Shown piece after piece: positions 9,066-17,348 of a stretch of 64,000 nucleotides of DNA. Both the position numbers and the translations under genes were made by a program. Under the pieces are notes generated by a model that was not told the origin of the DNA, made no database searches, and was given only the letters and a program-made list of their open reading frames with translations. Source of the DNA: Saprospiraceae bacterium. Its GTDB lineage: Bacteria > Bacteroidota > Bacteroidia > Chitinophagales > Saprospiraceae. How positions within the stretch are numbered: position 1 is the stretch's first letter; the number at the start of each line of letters is the position of its first letter. Where the stretch lies: the NCBI GenBank assembly GCA_016717145.1, contig JADKGD010000008.1:1-64000 (forward strand). The letters are read 5' to 3'.

Positions 9066-9916
9066 TTATTTCTTCAAGATCTGTTTATATTCTCTGGTTG
9101 AGTTTCTAATGACTAAATACATAAATAGTAAGCCAGTCATTACTGTAACTAGTAGTTTTATTAAAATCAAGTATAACATTGGAACTTCTAAGTTGATATT
9201 TGAAATAACACCTTCTTCAATTGTATTAAATGCTCCATGAGCAATTGCTGCTGGAATGAAACTACTTCTTAAAGTCAACCAACCGTAAAAGAGAGAAACA
9301 GATATGAGCATGATTGGGAAATAATAAAACTTCCTAAAATTTGGTTTTCGGGAAAATTGTAACCTGGCTAGTTGTACTGGCAAGTGCCACATAGCCCATA
9401 AAATCCTAAAATCAAAATCCCATTAATTTTACCGAATCGTTCAATTAAAATTCCTTGAAGTAAACCACGCCAAGCAAATTCTTCGCCAACAGCAATTATT
9501 CCTGTCAATAATGAATATGCGGTTGCTGTAATTAAAATATTTGAGATGAAAAACAGCCAAGTTTGTTGACCTAAACCCAATAAGAATGGTCCACCTGAAA
9601 TAGTTACACCAACTGTTGAAAAACCAAACCAGCCAGATTGTCCATAATGCAAATACTTCATAATTAGCAAGACCGCAAAAGCCGTAATTGTAGGAATTAG
9701 TATGGCTAAAAAAGACATACTAAAAAAATGTTTATTAGGTTTCCACAATATTTTTTTTCGTAAAGATCTATTTGAAATTATAAACCCAATTGTCACTAAA
9801 AGAGGAGATACCATTGTTGCCGTAAGCCCTAGTTTTGCATTAAAGCTATTTAAGTCTTTTGTAATTATGATGGTTAAAATTTGTAGTGTCCAACTTACAA
9901 AAAATGAAAGCCACAA
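9066..9916 (-). CDS. CPBP family intramembrane metalloprotease (one frameshift)
   Basis: Two overlapping frames make one protein of about 280 residues. The amino part (9916-9368) has several membrane helices and the first motif EEFAWRG (EExxxR). The carboxy part (9392-9066) starts at WHLPVQLA and carries the HGAFN motif (HxxxN). The indel lies near 9380-9395. CPBP (Rce1/CAAX-like) proteases are membrane enzymes, some protecting against self-made peptides. The open frame begins at a TTG (9916). An ATG at about 9942, in another frame, followed by KKTIINLLWLSFF, suggests the real start is upstream with another indel. A similar gene follows at 10,060-10,891. Confidence 0.8.
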
Positions 9917-9989
9917 TAAATTGATAATTGTCTTTTTGTCATATTTTTTTCCTTTTCTCCTTACTTAGAATTTTTTGTCTTGTTTAGGT

Positions 9990-10096
9990 TTCCTCACACG
10001 TTTACGGGCTTGGTGAAGGTGGCGATTTTCACCACAAATGTGTCTGCGGAGCACTGAAACTAGCCTATTGCAAATGTGCTCTTAGCGGTTCGTTGT
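9990..10096 (-). repeat. attC-like region behind the second CPBP gene
   Basis: The interval overlaps the end of the CPBP reading frame and contains GGTGGCGATTTTCACC (hairpin GGTG/CACC, about 10,018-10,033), AGCCTATTGCAAATGTGC and, on the minus strand at the gene-proximal end, CAACGAACCGCTAAGAGC. The position directly behind a minus-strand gene fits a recombination site. Complementarity of the outer arms is poorer than in the other copies. Confidence 0.4.
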
Positions 10097-10891
10097 TTTT
10101 TTAAAAGTTTAATCACAATGATACTTATTATTATGAGCAATACAACTATCTTGGCAATATTGTCGGTACACTTTAATAATGGCAATGGAGAATTGAAAAA
10201 AACCATGTAAGATAATTCCGTAGAATAAATTATTTGTTGAATAATATATCCAAGATCCAATTAGTCCGCCAAAACCAAAAACAAAAAAAGCACCTATATT
10301 AAATTGGAAATGACAAATTGCAAAAACTATTGATGATACAATCGCTGACAGGATGTAGGCCTTTAATTGTCTTGGGTTTTCTTTTTGATTCCTTCTAAAC
10401 ATTAGAAAAAGCTGTACAAAAAAAAAGCCCCTAAAAAGGTTTCTTCGTTTAATCCTGTGCCCTATTGTATTTGTTAAGAATAAAGAAAAATTTTATGGTT
10501 GCGTCATTTGAAGTCCATATTTCGTTTAGTTTAACTTCAGATAAATCAAACAAAGATAATGTTAGGATGATTATTTGTTCACAAACCCATACTGTTGGAA
10601 ATAGCCACAAAGCAGATTTTAAATCACCAATTCTCAACCCTAACTCAGTGAGCTTTATTTTGCCAAAAATGTGAATGAAAATCACTGACAATAAAAAAAA
10701 TATTGGCAAATGAATGTAGATAATACTTACTGAAAACAAATAGTAAATGCTGTCTTTATCAAATAGTATTCTGGGTTGAAATGACGCAACAAGCAAAAGA
10801 ATTATTGGGAATAACAAAACTGCCGTTAAGATAAACTTCCAATTTTAGATGTTTGGATATTTGCAAATGTTAAAGGAATATTGTCTGCCAT
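10060..10891 (-). CDS. Second CPBP-like intramembrane protease (several frameshifts)
   Basis: From the ATG at 10,891 (MADNIPLTFANIQTSK) the minus strand runs through a frame change near 10,850 into FILTAVLLFPIILLLVASF and further membrane helices down to 10,449. It then goes through GLNEETF and, in a shifted frame, ICHFQFNIGAFFVFGFGG, FYGIILHGFFQFSIAI and a last helix IVVLLIIISIIVIKLLKKQR. As assembled, the first motif reads EETFLGAFF and lacks the Arg. Adding one T to the T run at about 10,436-10,440 (plus-strand A run) gives EETFFRGFF, the correct EExxxR motif. With repaired indels it is a normal CPBP protease, and a paralogue-like neighbour of the gene at 9,066. Confidence 0.65.
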
Positions 10892-10954
10892 TTTTTGCTT
10901 ATAATTTAAGTTTCAGGTGTAGTGTCTACAATGACCGCTAATTCATAGGAATAT

Positions 10955-11088
10955 CTACGACACAAATTAATATTATTTTCTAAAAAGACTAACTGTTTCT
11001 ATAATTTATTAATAATTGGAAAACGGCAAGCCCAAACAAATCAACGAATTTGTTACTAAGATGTTTATATACATGATAACCTGAATTT
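10955..11088 (-). repeat. Copy 2 of the duplicated cassette end
   Basis: Homologous to 8,814-8,946 over about 130 bases, starting at GACACAAATTAATATTATTT and including GGCAAGCCC and AAACAAATCAACGAATTTG. Divergence between the copies is substantial, with several indels in the A/T-rich middle. The duplication therefore predates the present assembly and is not an assembly artefact. Confidence 0.65.
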
Positions 11089-11282
11089 ACCCTTGTACCA
11101 ATTTCTGTGTCGGCATCTTTGCCGTATATCCTATGCCACGCGTACCTTCCCGGGGCTTGATAGGAAACGAATATCAAAATTGGTATGATACTACCTTTGA
11201 CATTCACCCTCGCTAGGCCTAGGCTGTGCCTATGTCTATGTGTTGCCAAATTTTCAATTTGATTTTGAACTACTACAGCCAC
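10989..11282 (-). CDS. Hypothetical cassette protein
   Basis: The frame of 97 codons is not recognised as a known family. Its carboxy end (HVYKHLSNKFVDLFGLAVF) is repeated in a decayed form at 8,814-8,946, and the repeat extends past the stop codon, so the segment is a duplicated unit. The first 60 codons (MAVVVQNQIENLATHRHRHS) have low complexity and no supported start. It lies directly below the palindrome at 11,368-11,427 in the minus-strand order. The coding status is uncertain; the sequence duplication is certain. Confidence 0.35.
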   Translation of the reverse strand: MAVVVQNQIENLATHRHRHSLGLARVNVKGSIIPILIFVSYQAPGRYAWHRIYGKDADTEIGTRVNSGYHVYKHLSNKFVDLFGLAVFQLLINYRNS

Positions 11283-11367
11283 ATATCTATTAGAACTATA
11301 TCTATTAAACTTTCCATATCACTACCTGTAAGGTCAGACAATAAGCGCCTGACTTGAGATATATTAG

Positions 11368-11427
11368 ATATTAACAGGGCGTTCATCGCATGTCCGCTGG
11401 ACATTACGAACGCTTAGTTGTTTGCGT
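11368..11427 (-). repeat. attC-like site, family copy 2
   Basis: The palindrome has outer arms GCGTTCATCG (11,379-11,388) and TACGAACGC (11,405-11,413) and a perfect inner stem ATGTCC/GGACAT around GCT. On the minus strand it begins AAACAACTAAGCGTTCG and ends GAACGCCCTGTTAA. It lies seven bases behind the stop of the YwqK-like gene. It is near-identical to the copies at 8,999-9,056 and 14,103-14,162. Confidence 0.7.
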
Positions 11428-11433
11428 TCGTTT

Positions 11434-11950
11434 TTATTTTTGGGTCGTTGAAACTAATATGTTGTCGTCATAAATTTCTATTTTCAAAACAACTCCTGCT
11501 TCAGAATATGATGTCCAAACACCCTGCTTTTTGCCTTGTAACCAAAAGAAATCATCCTTTAATTTTCCATTGTCATAATAAGCCCTTGATATACCGTTTG
11601 GTACATCCAATATGTAAGATTCTTCATATCTTAATGTGCCATTATCGTGAAAATATTGCCACAAACCGTGTCCCATTCCATCCTTCCAATTGGCATTATA
11701 ACGCAATTTTCCATTCTCCAACCATTCCTGAAATTGACCATTTGCCAATCCATCTTTCATCGTTATCCAAGTTTTGGGTTTGCCATTTGGGTAGTTTTCA
11801 GTAATAAAACCTGTAAATGGTTTTCCTTCAAATGTTGTTAGTTCTATTCCGTCTTTGATGACTTTCTGTGTTTTTTGAACATCTATGACTGTTTGTCCGA
11901 AAGAAGTCACGACCAAACGGAAATGAAAATAAAAGATAAATTGATTTCAT
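11434..11950 (-). CDS. YwqK/MORN-like repeat protein, exported
   Basis: The body (11,916-11,434) has repeated units of the form GxPxGxxxxYYxNGKL: ENYPNGKPKTWITMKDG, EWLENGKLRYNANWKDG, YFHDNGTLRYEESY and AYYDNGKLKDDFFW. These are the MORN-like/YwqK antitoxin repeats. The ATG at 11,950 gives MKSIYLLFSF in a neighbouring frame, which after a one-base repair continues into LVVTSFGQTV as a signal peptide, so the protein is probably exported. YwqK is called an antitoxin in Bacillus, but no toxin-like gene adjoins it here, so I do not infer a toxin-antitoxin pair. The total is about 170 residues. Confidence 0.7.
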
Positions 11951-11986
11951 ATATTTTGTTTTAATCGTTAAAAAGAATTTCAAAAT

Positions 11987-12922
11987 TTAAGAATGCTGTT
12001 TCAACGAAGTAAACACTCCAAATTCCGTCTTCGTCAGGTTTTGTTTATATTCTCTTCCAAAAAAGAAGTAGTTTCCGTCTGGTGAAAATCTCGGACTGCT
12101 TTCTTCAGCTTTTGTGTTTACCAAGCTACCAATACTCTTTGCCTTTGTCCAACCGTTAGTTGTTTTTGGAAATATAAATGTCTTTTCCGCCTATTCCACC
12201 TACTGCTTCATATGAGTTGAAAACTAAATATTTTCCGTTAGGCGAAAGAACTGCTGAATTCTTCCAAGATTTTTCGTTTTGAAAAAGTCCTGAGATTTTT
12301 TCGGGATTGGTAAATTCATCTCCTTTTTTGATTGTCTTGTAAACTTCAACAACTTTATCGCCACGAAGCATAGTTGTATAAATGAAGTTTTCGTTGTCAA
12401 TAGAGAAAATGAAGTTTTCATTAGATGATGGCCATTCTTCTTTGTCTTCCTGAACAGAATTGATGTTTGAGTGCAATGGTTTTGGATTACCCCACCTATT
12501 GTTTACCCATTCAACTTGCCAAATGTTCATATCAAAGTTTCCTTTGCTTGGTCTGCCTTCAATCGGTCTTGCCGAGCCGAAGTACAAGGTTTTTCCGTCC
12601 TGTGAGAAGAAAGGGGTTTCGTCTCTATCTTTGGAAAAGGGTAATTGTATAGGATTTGTCCACTTACCATTTTCAAAAGTTGTCTGCCAAAGTTTTTGTT
12701 TTTCGCTACCAATTCTGCGTGTGAAAATGCAGTTTTGCCGTCAGGGGTGAAACAAATATCAAATTCACTTGCTTCGTCAGTTGAGATAATTCCTTCTGCA
12801 AATTTTTCAGGGGATTGATATTGTTCTGTCAGAATATTTCAAAGGGTCAGCTTTCTGTTTGTTTGCCGTACAAGCTCTCCTAATGTCAGAAGCAGACAGA
12901 ATACGGTGTATTTTACTTTCAT
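11987..12922 (-). CDS. PD40 beta-propeller protein (several frameshifts)
   Basis: From the ATG at 12,922 (MKVKYTVFCLLLTLGEL, a signal-like start) the minus strand encodes, over several frames, repeated PD40 propeller blades: FDICFTPDGKTAF, ETPFFSQDGKTLYFGSARPI, NSAVLSPNGKYLVFNSYEA and SPRFSPDGNYFFFGREY. The longest uninterrupted piece is 12,587-12,156. Indels near 12,860, 12,715, 12,590 and 12,150 are needed. The product, about 310 residues, resembles the WD40-like domain of TolB and OmpA-linked periplasmic proteins, and no catalytic domain is attached. Whether the breaks are real decay or sequence error is open; the number is high for a short gene. Confidence 0.65.
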
Positions 12923-13035
12923 TATGTTACGGTTTCTGTTTTAAAATTCTGACTAACGTTAAATTTCTCTTTACAAATTTAGATTATTTTCAGCTATCAT
13001 TCGTTAGCAAAAGAAATTTTTTTCGCATCAGAAAA

Positions 13036-13115
13036 AATGGGGAATGACATCTGACGTTTCACATTAGCGATGGATGACCGTAAGTGAGTCTATATCCGCT
13101 AATGCTATGATATAG
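13036..13115 (-). repeat. attC-like site behind the lipoprotein gene
   Basis: Arms CATTAGCG (13,062-13,069) and CGCTAATG (13,097-13,104) are perfect complements. The flanks GATG and TATATC and the outer ACATCTGACGTTT and TATAGTCAGTTTGTT segments extend the stem imperfectly. It starts 15 bases past the stop of the minus-strand lipoprotein gene. The sequence is different from the 9,009/11,379/14,117 family, as is normal among attC sites. Confidence 0.5.
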
Positions 13116-13129
13116 TCAGTTTGTTATCC

Positions 13130-13810
13130 TTAAATTAATTTATCAAATCTCCAAAGTTTACCACTATAATCAGTGAATGATATTATTCCATATTTATAAT
13201 TGAAATCTACAATTGACAAAGGATTATGGAATCCAACATTTAATACATCTCGAAATGACTTGTTTAATATGACTTTTTCACTAATGGATTGATAATTCCA
13301 TGATGCTGGCCAAGTTCTCGTATTTGTTTCATGATAAAATACTTGACTAGATAAATATTCTGGGCCTGCATCCATGCAATAAATATTAATTACATCTGCA
13401 ACATATTCGTTTTTCGGTTCAATATAATAAGGCATGGCATCCAGACTAAAATTAAATTCTATATTTAACGAATCATTTCTAATTATAAAATATTTTGATT
13501 GAAAAGAATAGTGGTATTTAACCGTATCACCAGGTTCATATACATTATATTTAAGTAAATAAGCTCCATTAAATTGGGAAATTGGTTTTCGATTATCTCA
13601 AATAAGACATCATTTAAGTTTGAATCAATAAAAACTATACGTTTCTTTCCCAGATATGGAAGTGTATCAATACTAGATTGTAATAAATTATATATTCCTA
13701 TATCTACATTATGAATATCATCTTTATTCGGAATTATACTGTCTTTTGAACAAGAAAAGGCGAGTAAAATAATTGCGAAAAAGATTTAATAATATTCTCA
13801 TTACATTCAT
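13130..13810 (-). CDS. Hypothetical lipoprotein (frameshifted)
   Basis: The minus strand from an ATG at 13,801 or 13,810 gives, after one frame change, FFAIILLAFSCSKDSIIPNK, a lipoprotein signal with lipobox AFSC. It continues IGIYNLLQSSIDTLPYLGKK and RIVFIDSNLNDVLFEI, then, in other frames, YLLKYNVYEPGDTVKYHYSF and finally the intact 101-codon piece (13,435-13,130). That piece ends DFNYKYGIISFTDYSGKLWR. I do not recognise a family. The final part is beta-rich. At least three indels break it, so it may be decaying. Confidence 0.5.
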
Positions 13811-14102
13811 TTGGTTAATGTTTTCTGTATTTTTAAATTGGCTATAACGGCAGTCCGTCTAAAAACTACCAATTTTGTTTCAAAAGTATCTATTAACGAC
13901 GCATTCAGGTTCATTCTAAGCTATTATTATTTTTGAAGTGAAAAAAATGGATTGAAAATCTGAGTAAAAGATTAATAAGAAAAAATCAACTACATAAGAC
14001 CTTTGTGAAACCTGCCACAAAGGATAAGAAAATGAGATAATCTCTGGCGATATCTCCATATTATATCAAATTCGTTTTCATGTTTGGCCTCGATACTGAA
14101 GG
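13811..14102. other. Intergenic, no gene
   Basis: No reading frame is supported. The left part (13,845-13,900) contains TATAACGGCAGTCCGTCTAA, which resembles CTAACGGCAGGCTGCC at 15,551-15,566. Both lie upstream of a minus-strand gene and look like the terminal core of a recombination site. Confidence 0.4.
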
Positions 14103-14162
14103 TACAGTTCAACAGTGCGTTTTTCGCATGTCTGCTGGACACGACGAACGTTTAGTTATTAC
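14103..14162 (-). repeat. attC-like site, family copy 3
   Basis: The copy differs from the other two by a few bases only: arms GCGTTTTTCG and ACGACGAACGT, inner stem TGTC/GGACA around TGCT. On the minus strand it ends CACTGTTGAAC, like copy 1. It is 29 bases behind the stop of the lipocalin-like gene. Confidence 0.7.
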
Positions 14163-14190
14163 CTGCTGACCTTATGTCAAGTAACTACTT

Positions 14191-14724
14191 TTATTTTTGT
14201 CGGAGCCACTTTAACCTCCGATTGACAACAGGATTTATAAGTATTAATGTATCCCCGCTAAAGGAAAATTTTCTTTTAACTTCTGTACCCCAAATTGCAG
14301 GAATTGTACTTATTATACGTTTATGTGTAACAATATTAGTAGTGTCGTCAAGGGTATAATTTGCGATGTAAACATAATTAGAAGAAAATTCTGTAACAGC
14401 AGCTTTAAGTTCTGTTAACGACATACTGTCTACTTTTGCTTTAAGTATTGTTTCATTTAATGCCTGTTCTTCGTTAAGCCATTTAAAGTCGCTGTATCCC
14501 TTGGGGGTTATTTGTACTGCCATATGTCCTAAGCCGTCATATATAATATAACTTTCGCCTCCGTTTCCATAACCTGATTCACTCCAAACTCCTGTTGAGT
14601 CTTGGCTTTGGATTGAGTACAGTTTGTACATTCCTGATAATGTTTTGTTTTTGTCGCTTTGCGAGTGATTAGAACAAGCGGTCCAAGAAAGAGTAGCAAT
14701 TAGTGAGATAAGTATTCTCGTCAT
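14191..14724 (-). CDS. Lipocalin-like lipoprotein
   Basis: The start is chosen at the ATG at 14,724 (MTRILISLIATLSWTAC), giving a lipoprotein signal with Cys17 as the likely lipidated residue. The 177-residue protein has the lipocalin-like_5 pattern: SGMYKLYSIQSQDSTGVW, a GESYIIYDGLGHMAVQI strand pair, and late strands IISTIPAIWGTEVKRKFSF and SGDTLILINPV. Family members of this type are small beta barrels of unknown ligand. The frame is intact. It is followed on its own strand by a copy-3 palindrome. Confidence 0.75.
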   Translation of the reverse strand: MTRILISLIATLSWTACSNHSQSDKNKTLSGMYKLYSIQSQDSTGVWSESGYGNGGESYIIYDGLGHMAVQITPKGYSDFKWLNEEQALNETILKAKVDSMSLTELKAAVTEFSSNYVYIANYTLDDTTNIVTHKRIISTIPAIWGTEVKRKFSFSGDTLILINPVVNRRLKWLRQK

Positions 14725-14833
14725 ACTTTTACTTTCTGAAATGATCATTTAATATTTTTAAATTGTCAAAGCATAATTTAATTACACGGTGCTGCTGGGC
14801 TTTTCATTTTCTATTTATTTTCGTCTGTTAAAT

Positions 14834-15478
14834 CTAATTCCATAAACAACAAATAGTCTTTAAATTTCTGGCAGATTTAACTGGTGTAAAGTCTTCATAT
14901 TTGGTAAAATACTCTAGTCCTAGAACTGATAGCATCGAGCTTATATTATATACTTTCTGCATTATGACTGCCAAACCCAAATAACCAAAACCAAATAGGG
15001 ATAAGAAACAGTAAAAAGTCAATAAGCAAATAATACAGCAGAATTTAAGTAAATGAAGTTTTGACTTTAGGATAAATACAGTTATGATAAATAAACCTAC
15101 CAATGTTACAATGATCGATATTGTTCCCAGGTCATGTAAGGGTGTTGCAATTAAGAAAATAAAAACCATGTTGGTTGCGCCTATAAATTTTAAAATATTA
15201 GCCCATTGTTTTGAAGGTATTTTTTTTGACATATTGATAAAAAAAATACCATAAGCCACCGAGTGGAACGCCATTCCTATCAGTGCCCAAATCCAGGCAG
15301 GATTTTCTGAACCATTTATCGCTTTTGTTGCAAACAAATTGCTCATGAAATTTTTTGTCCAGTCAAACCCTATAGAATTTTTGTCAAGCAAAGAGCCGCC
15401 AGGATAAACTAAGGTTGCTTTTACTATCAATATCACGGAAATGACCATGCAAATCAAAACCGAATATTTCTTAATCAT
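14834..15478 (-). CDS. Membrane protein, DUF998-like
   Basis: The start is set at the ATG at 15,478 (MIKKYSVLICMVISVILIVK); the longer open frame to 15,607 covers a site-like spacer (CTAACGGCAGGCTGCC). The 214-residue protein has about six membrane helices. The first loop contains YPGGSLLDKNSIGFDWTKN followed by MSNLFATKAINGSENP, like the Gly/Asp/Asn-rich first loop of DUF998 membrane proteins. There is no recognised catalytic motif. The final about 25 residues (YFTKYEDFTPVKSARNLKTI) are soluble. The function is unknown. Confidence 0.65.
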   Translation of the reverse strand: MIKKYSVLICMVISVILIVKATLVYPGGSLLDKNSIGFDWTKNFMSNLFATKAINGSENPAWIWALIGMAFHSVAYGIFFINMSKKIPSKQWANILKFIGATNMVFIFLIATPLHDLGTISIIVTLVGLFIITVFILKSKLHLLKFCCIICLLTFYCFLSLFGFGYLGLAVIMQKVYNISSMLSVLGLEYFTKYEDFTPVKSARNLKTICCLWN

Positions 15479-15689
15479 TTGCTTAATTGTTAAACTTTCT
15501 ATTTGTCTACTAGTAATGTGTGGTTTGCAGCAAGTTAGTTTGCAATTCTGACTAACGGCAGGCTGCCTTAAAACTTCCTTTTCCATTCCAAAAGTAGCTA
15601 AAACCACATGATTCAGCGCTTTTTAAGCCACTTTTATTTTATGTGATGAAAAATGGTTCTGAATCTGGACGACTTACGTTTGGCCAAGT

Positions 15690-15886
15690 TATTGATCTAT
15701 ATAAATTCCAATGCGTATAGGTATTTAAAACGCCTGTCAAAGGACTATCCCAATTTGTTTGAACACTGGCAGTATGAAGGATTTCGACCTTAAAGGACTT
15801 GAATTATGAAGAGCCGTATGAATCGAGAGGTTCACGTACGGTTCTGTGAGAGGTTTAGGGGCGAAATTCCCCTTTACCTACTCGAC
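15690..15886 (+). mobile_element. Group II intron 3' end: tail of the intron protein, domain V and domain VI
   Basis: Domain V is complete and has the canonical 34 bases (15,811-15,844): GAGCCGTATGA pairs with TCACGTACGGTTC around a GAGA-type tetraloop region. It is followed by TGTGAGAGG and a domain VI hairpin AGGTTTAGGGG/CCCCTTTACCT, ending CTACTCGAC at 15,886. Upstream, 15,692-15,795 encodes NSNAYRYLKRLSKDYPNLFE and HWQYEGFRP, which looks like the carboxy end of a reverse-transcriptase/maturase. The 5' part of the intron is absent. The orientation is opposite to the gene cassettes, and the 3' end lies 24 bases from the stop of the DUF3830 cassette. Confidence 0.8.
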
Positions 15887-15909
15887 TTTTTCTGTCGTTA
15901 CGATGTCGG

Positions 15910-16268
15910 TCATTTAGTTATCTCTATTTCTGAAATTGTCAAATCTTGAGACCCACTTTTCCAAATACTATTTCCAAGGTCAATCAATTTTTTTTTGTCA
16001 CTTTCGACTACCCTAGCGAAAATATTGCATGCATCCAGCCCTTTACCTTCATACCTGGTTCAGTGAATACAGATGCATTTTCTTGAATAATGTCTAGTTT
16101 GGGAACATCATCAATCCATATCTCCTGTCCAGATACTCTTGCATGATAAAAAGTTCGAGTGAACGGTAATATGCTTTGAAAGGCAACTGATGTGATAGGT
16201 GCAGCATTTATGTATAATTCAAACCTTATTTCCAAGTTGTCTTTTGTCGAAATTTTAAATCCTTTCAT
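15910..16268 (-). CDS. DUF3830 / cyclophilin-like protein (one frameshift)
   Basis: The 86-codon frame from 16,268 has the cyclophilin-like pattern LEIRFELYINAAPITSVAFQ, ILPFTRTFYHARVSGQEIWI and ENASVFTEPGMKVKGW. It ends early at 16,008, and the next frame continues NIFARVVESDKKKLIDLGN and IWKSGSQDLTISEIEI to the stop at 15,910-15,912. One indel near 16,015-16,025 joins them into about 119 residues, normal for the family. The family fold is that of cyclophilins, but the role is unknown. The intron end at 15,886 sits directly behind this gene. Confidence 0.65.
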
Positions 16269-16279
16269 TTTTATAACGT

Positions 16280-16775
16280 TTAGTCGGTTCTTGTCATTTC
16301 ATAATCCAAAATGGTTTGTCCGTTCTCAAACTTATTAATGAGGTCTCTTGTAATAACAAATCCATACTTTTTATACAAATTAATTGTCTTTTCATTTTTT
16401 CGGTTAACAGTTAATATTATTTTTTACAATATTTAAATGCTTTGCCCTGCTTAAAATAAAGTCCATTGCTTTAGACCCAAAACCCTTACCTCTTTGCTCT
16501 TTCAGAATATATAATTTACTTAAAGTCATCTCAGAATTATTTTTGTCTATCTGAAGTCCAAAATAGCCTATTCCAATTAGGTCATCATACATGAGATAAT
16601 ATTCATAACCATTTTTTATTTGCTCTTGAATAGTCTTTGCGGTCTGGAATTTCTGAACAAAGAAAATATTGTGTTCGTGTGGAATTACATCGGCATAGAA
16701 TTCAGGAATAATCTCATAAGCTAAATTTTCGACTTTTTGGTATTCACTAAGTTTGTCTGCTTTAATTATTTCCAT
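16280..16775 (-). CDS. GNAT N-acetyltransferase (one frameshift)
   Basis: The main frame (16,775-16,404) covers the amino part, YYLMYDDLIGIGYFGLQID, and the acetyl-CoA motif SKLYILKEQRGKGFGSKAMD, whose RGKGFG matches the Q/RxxGxG/A signature. The end, LTVNRKNEKTINLYKKYGF, followed by VITRDLINKFENGQTILDYE, is read in another frame down to the stop at 16,280. The shift is near 16,420 next to a T run. About 165 residues in total, normal for the family. The phrase NEKTINLYKKYGF is the usual last helix and strand. The substrate is unknown; it is a typical cassette gene. Confidence 0.75.
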
Positions 16776-16814
16776 TCTTTAATTAATCTTTGATGTGTCG
16801 GTCTTTTAAAATGC

Positions 16815-16945
16815 CCTATAACGTTTGAGGCAATATGCAGTAAGGGATTGCAGGCTACAAAACTGTCCGCCGACACCGAAGTTTGGGCGGGGAAGAACGC
16901 TTGAATTACCACTGAAACCATTATTGCATATAGCCTTTATGTGTG
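16815..16945 (-). repeat. Large attC-like palindrome
   Basis: Arms GGCAATATGCAGTAA (16,829-16,843) and TTATTGCATATAGCC (16,921-16,935) are complementary with two mismatches, and an inner stem CCGCC/GGGCGG lies between 16,868 and 16,900. The left edge TATAACGTTTGAGG and right edge TTTATGTGTGCC are AACG-type cores. Long (about 120 bases) sites of this shape are known among attC elements. A group II intron remnant begins at the right edge. Confidence 0.5.
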
Positions 16946-17348
16946 CCTTGAATGGCAAATGTACAACACAGTAATGAGTTGTACAAACTGTTTAAAGAAA
17001 CAGTTGATCTGGAAAGTGTGAGTCTCTCATACGCTGGTGCAACGCCCGGATCTGAAGAATCTGACAAGGCGGATGGGCACTAGCTCAAAGTCCAATTCTG
17101 ATTACAACTATTACGTTACAACGATTGAAGAAACGTGGCTACGAATCACTTTTGGACTTGTATTTTAAACTGAACCCATGATTTGCGAACTGAGACAGAA
17201 TGGTGCCATAAACTGGCATTGGAGTGAACGATTTCACTCCGAATTGAAGGAACTGAAATCTACTGCTGTCAGCTAGATAAAATTAAACTTTGAATTCTTG
17301 TGAGAGGCTCTCCCCATCAGCCTCGGTTGGTGGGGCCGTCTACTCGAC
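16941..17348 (+). mobile_element. Group II intron remnant (ORF-less)
   Basis: It starts GTGTGCC, compatible with the 5' GTGYG of group II introns, directly at the edge of the palindrome at 16,815-16,945. It contains GTGTGAGTCTCTCATACGCT (about 17,018-17,037), like the GTGAAAGTC segment of domain I, and ends TGTGAGAGG...CTACTCGAC (17,299-17,348), the same 3' signature as the intron at 15,886. Domain V before this is degenerate and no intron protein is present, so it is a dead, internally deleted copy. The 5' boundary is tentative. Confidence 0.5.

Noticed and set aside
10409..10450. Catalytically dead CPBP protease (Arg missing from EExxxR)
   Set aside because: Adding one base to a homopolymer restores EETFFRG, so the missing Arg is more likely a sequence error.
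11434..11950. Toxin-antitoxin pair (YwqK annotated as antitoxin)
   Set aside because: No toxin-like partner adjoins the gene, and the repeats are common in exported proteins without toxins.
12460..12750. Plus-strand open frames opposite the propeller gene
   Set aside because: They are shadows of the minus-strand PD40 gene, which has recognisable blades.
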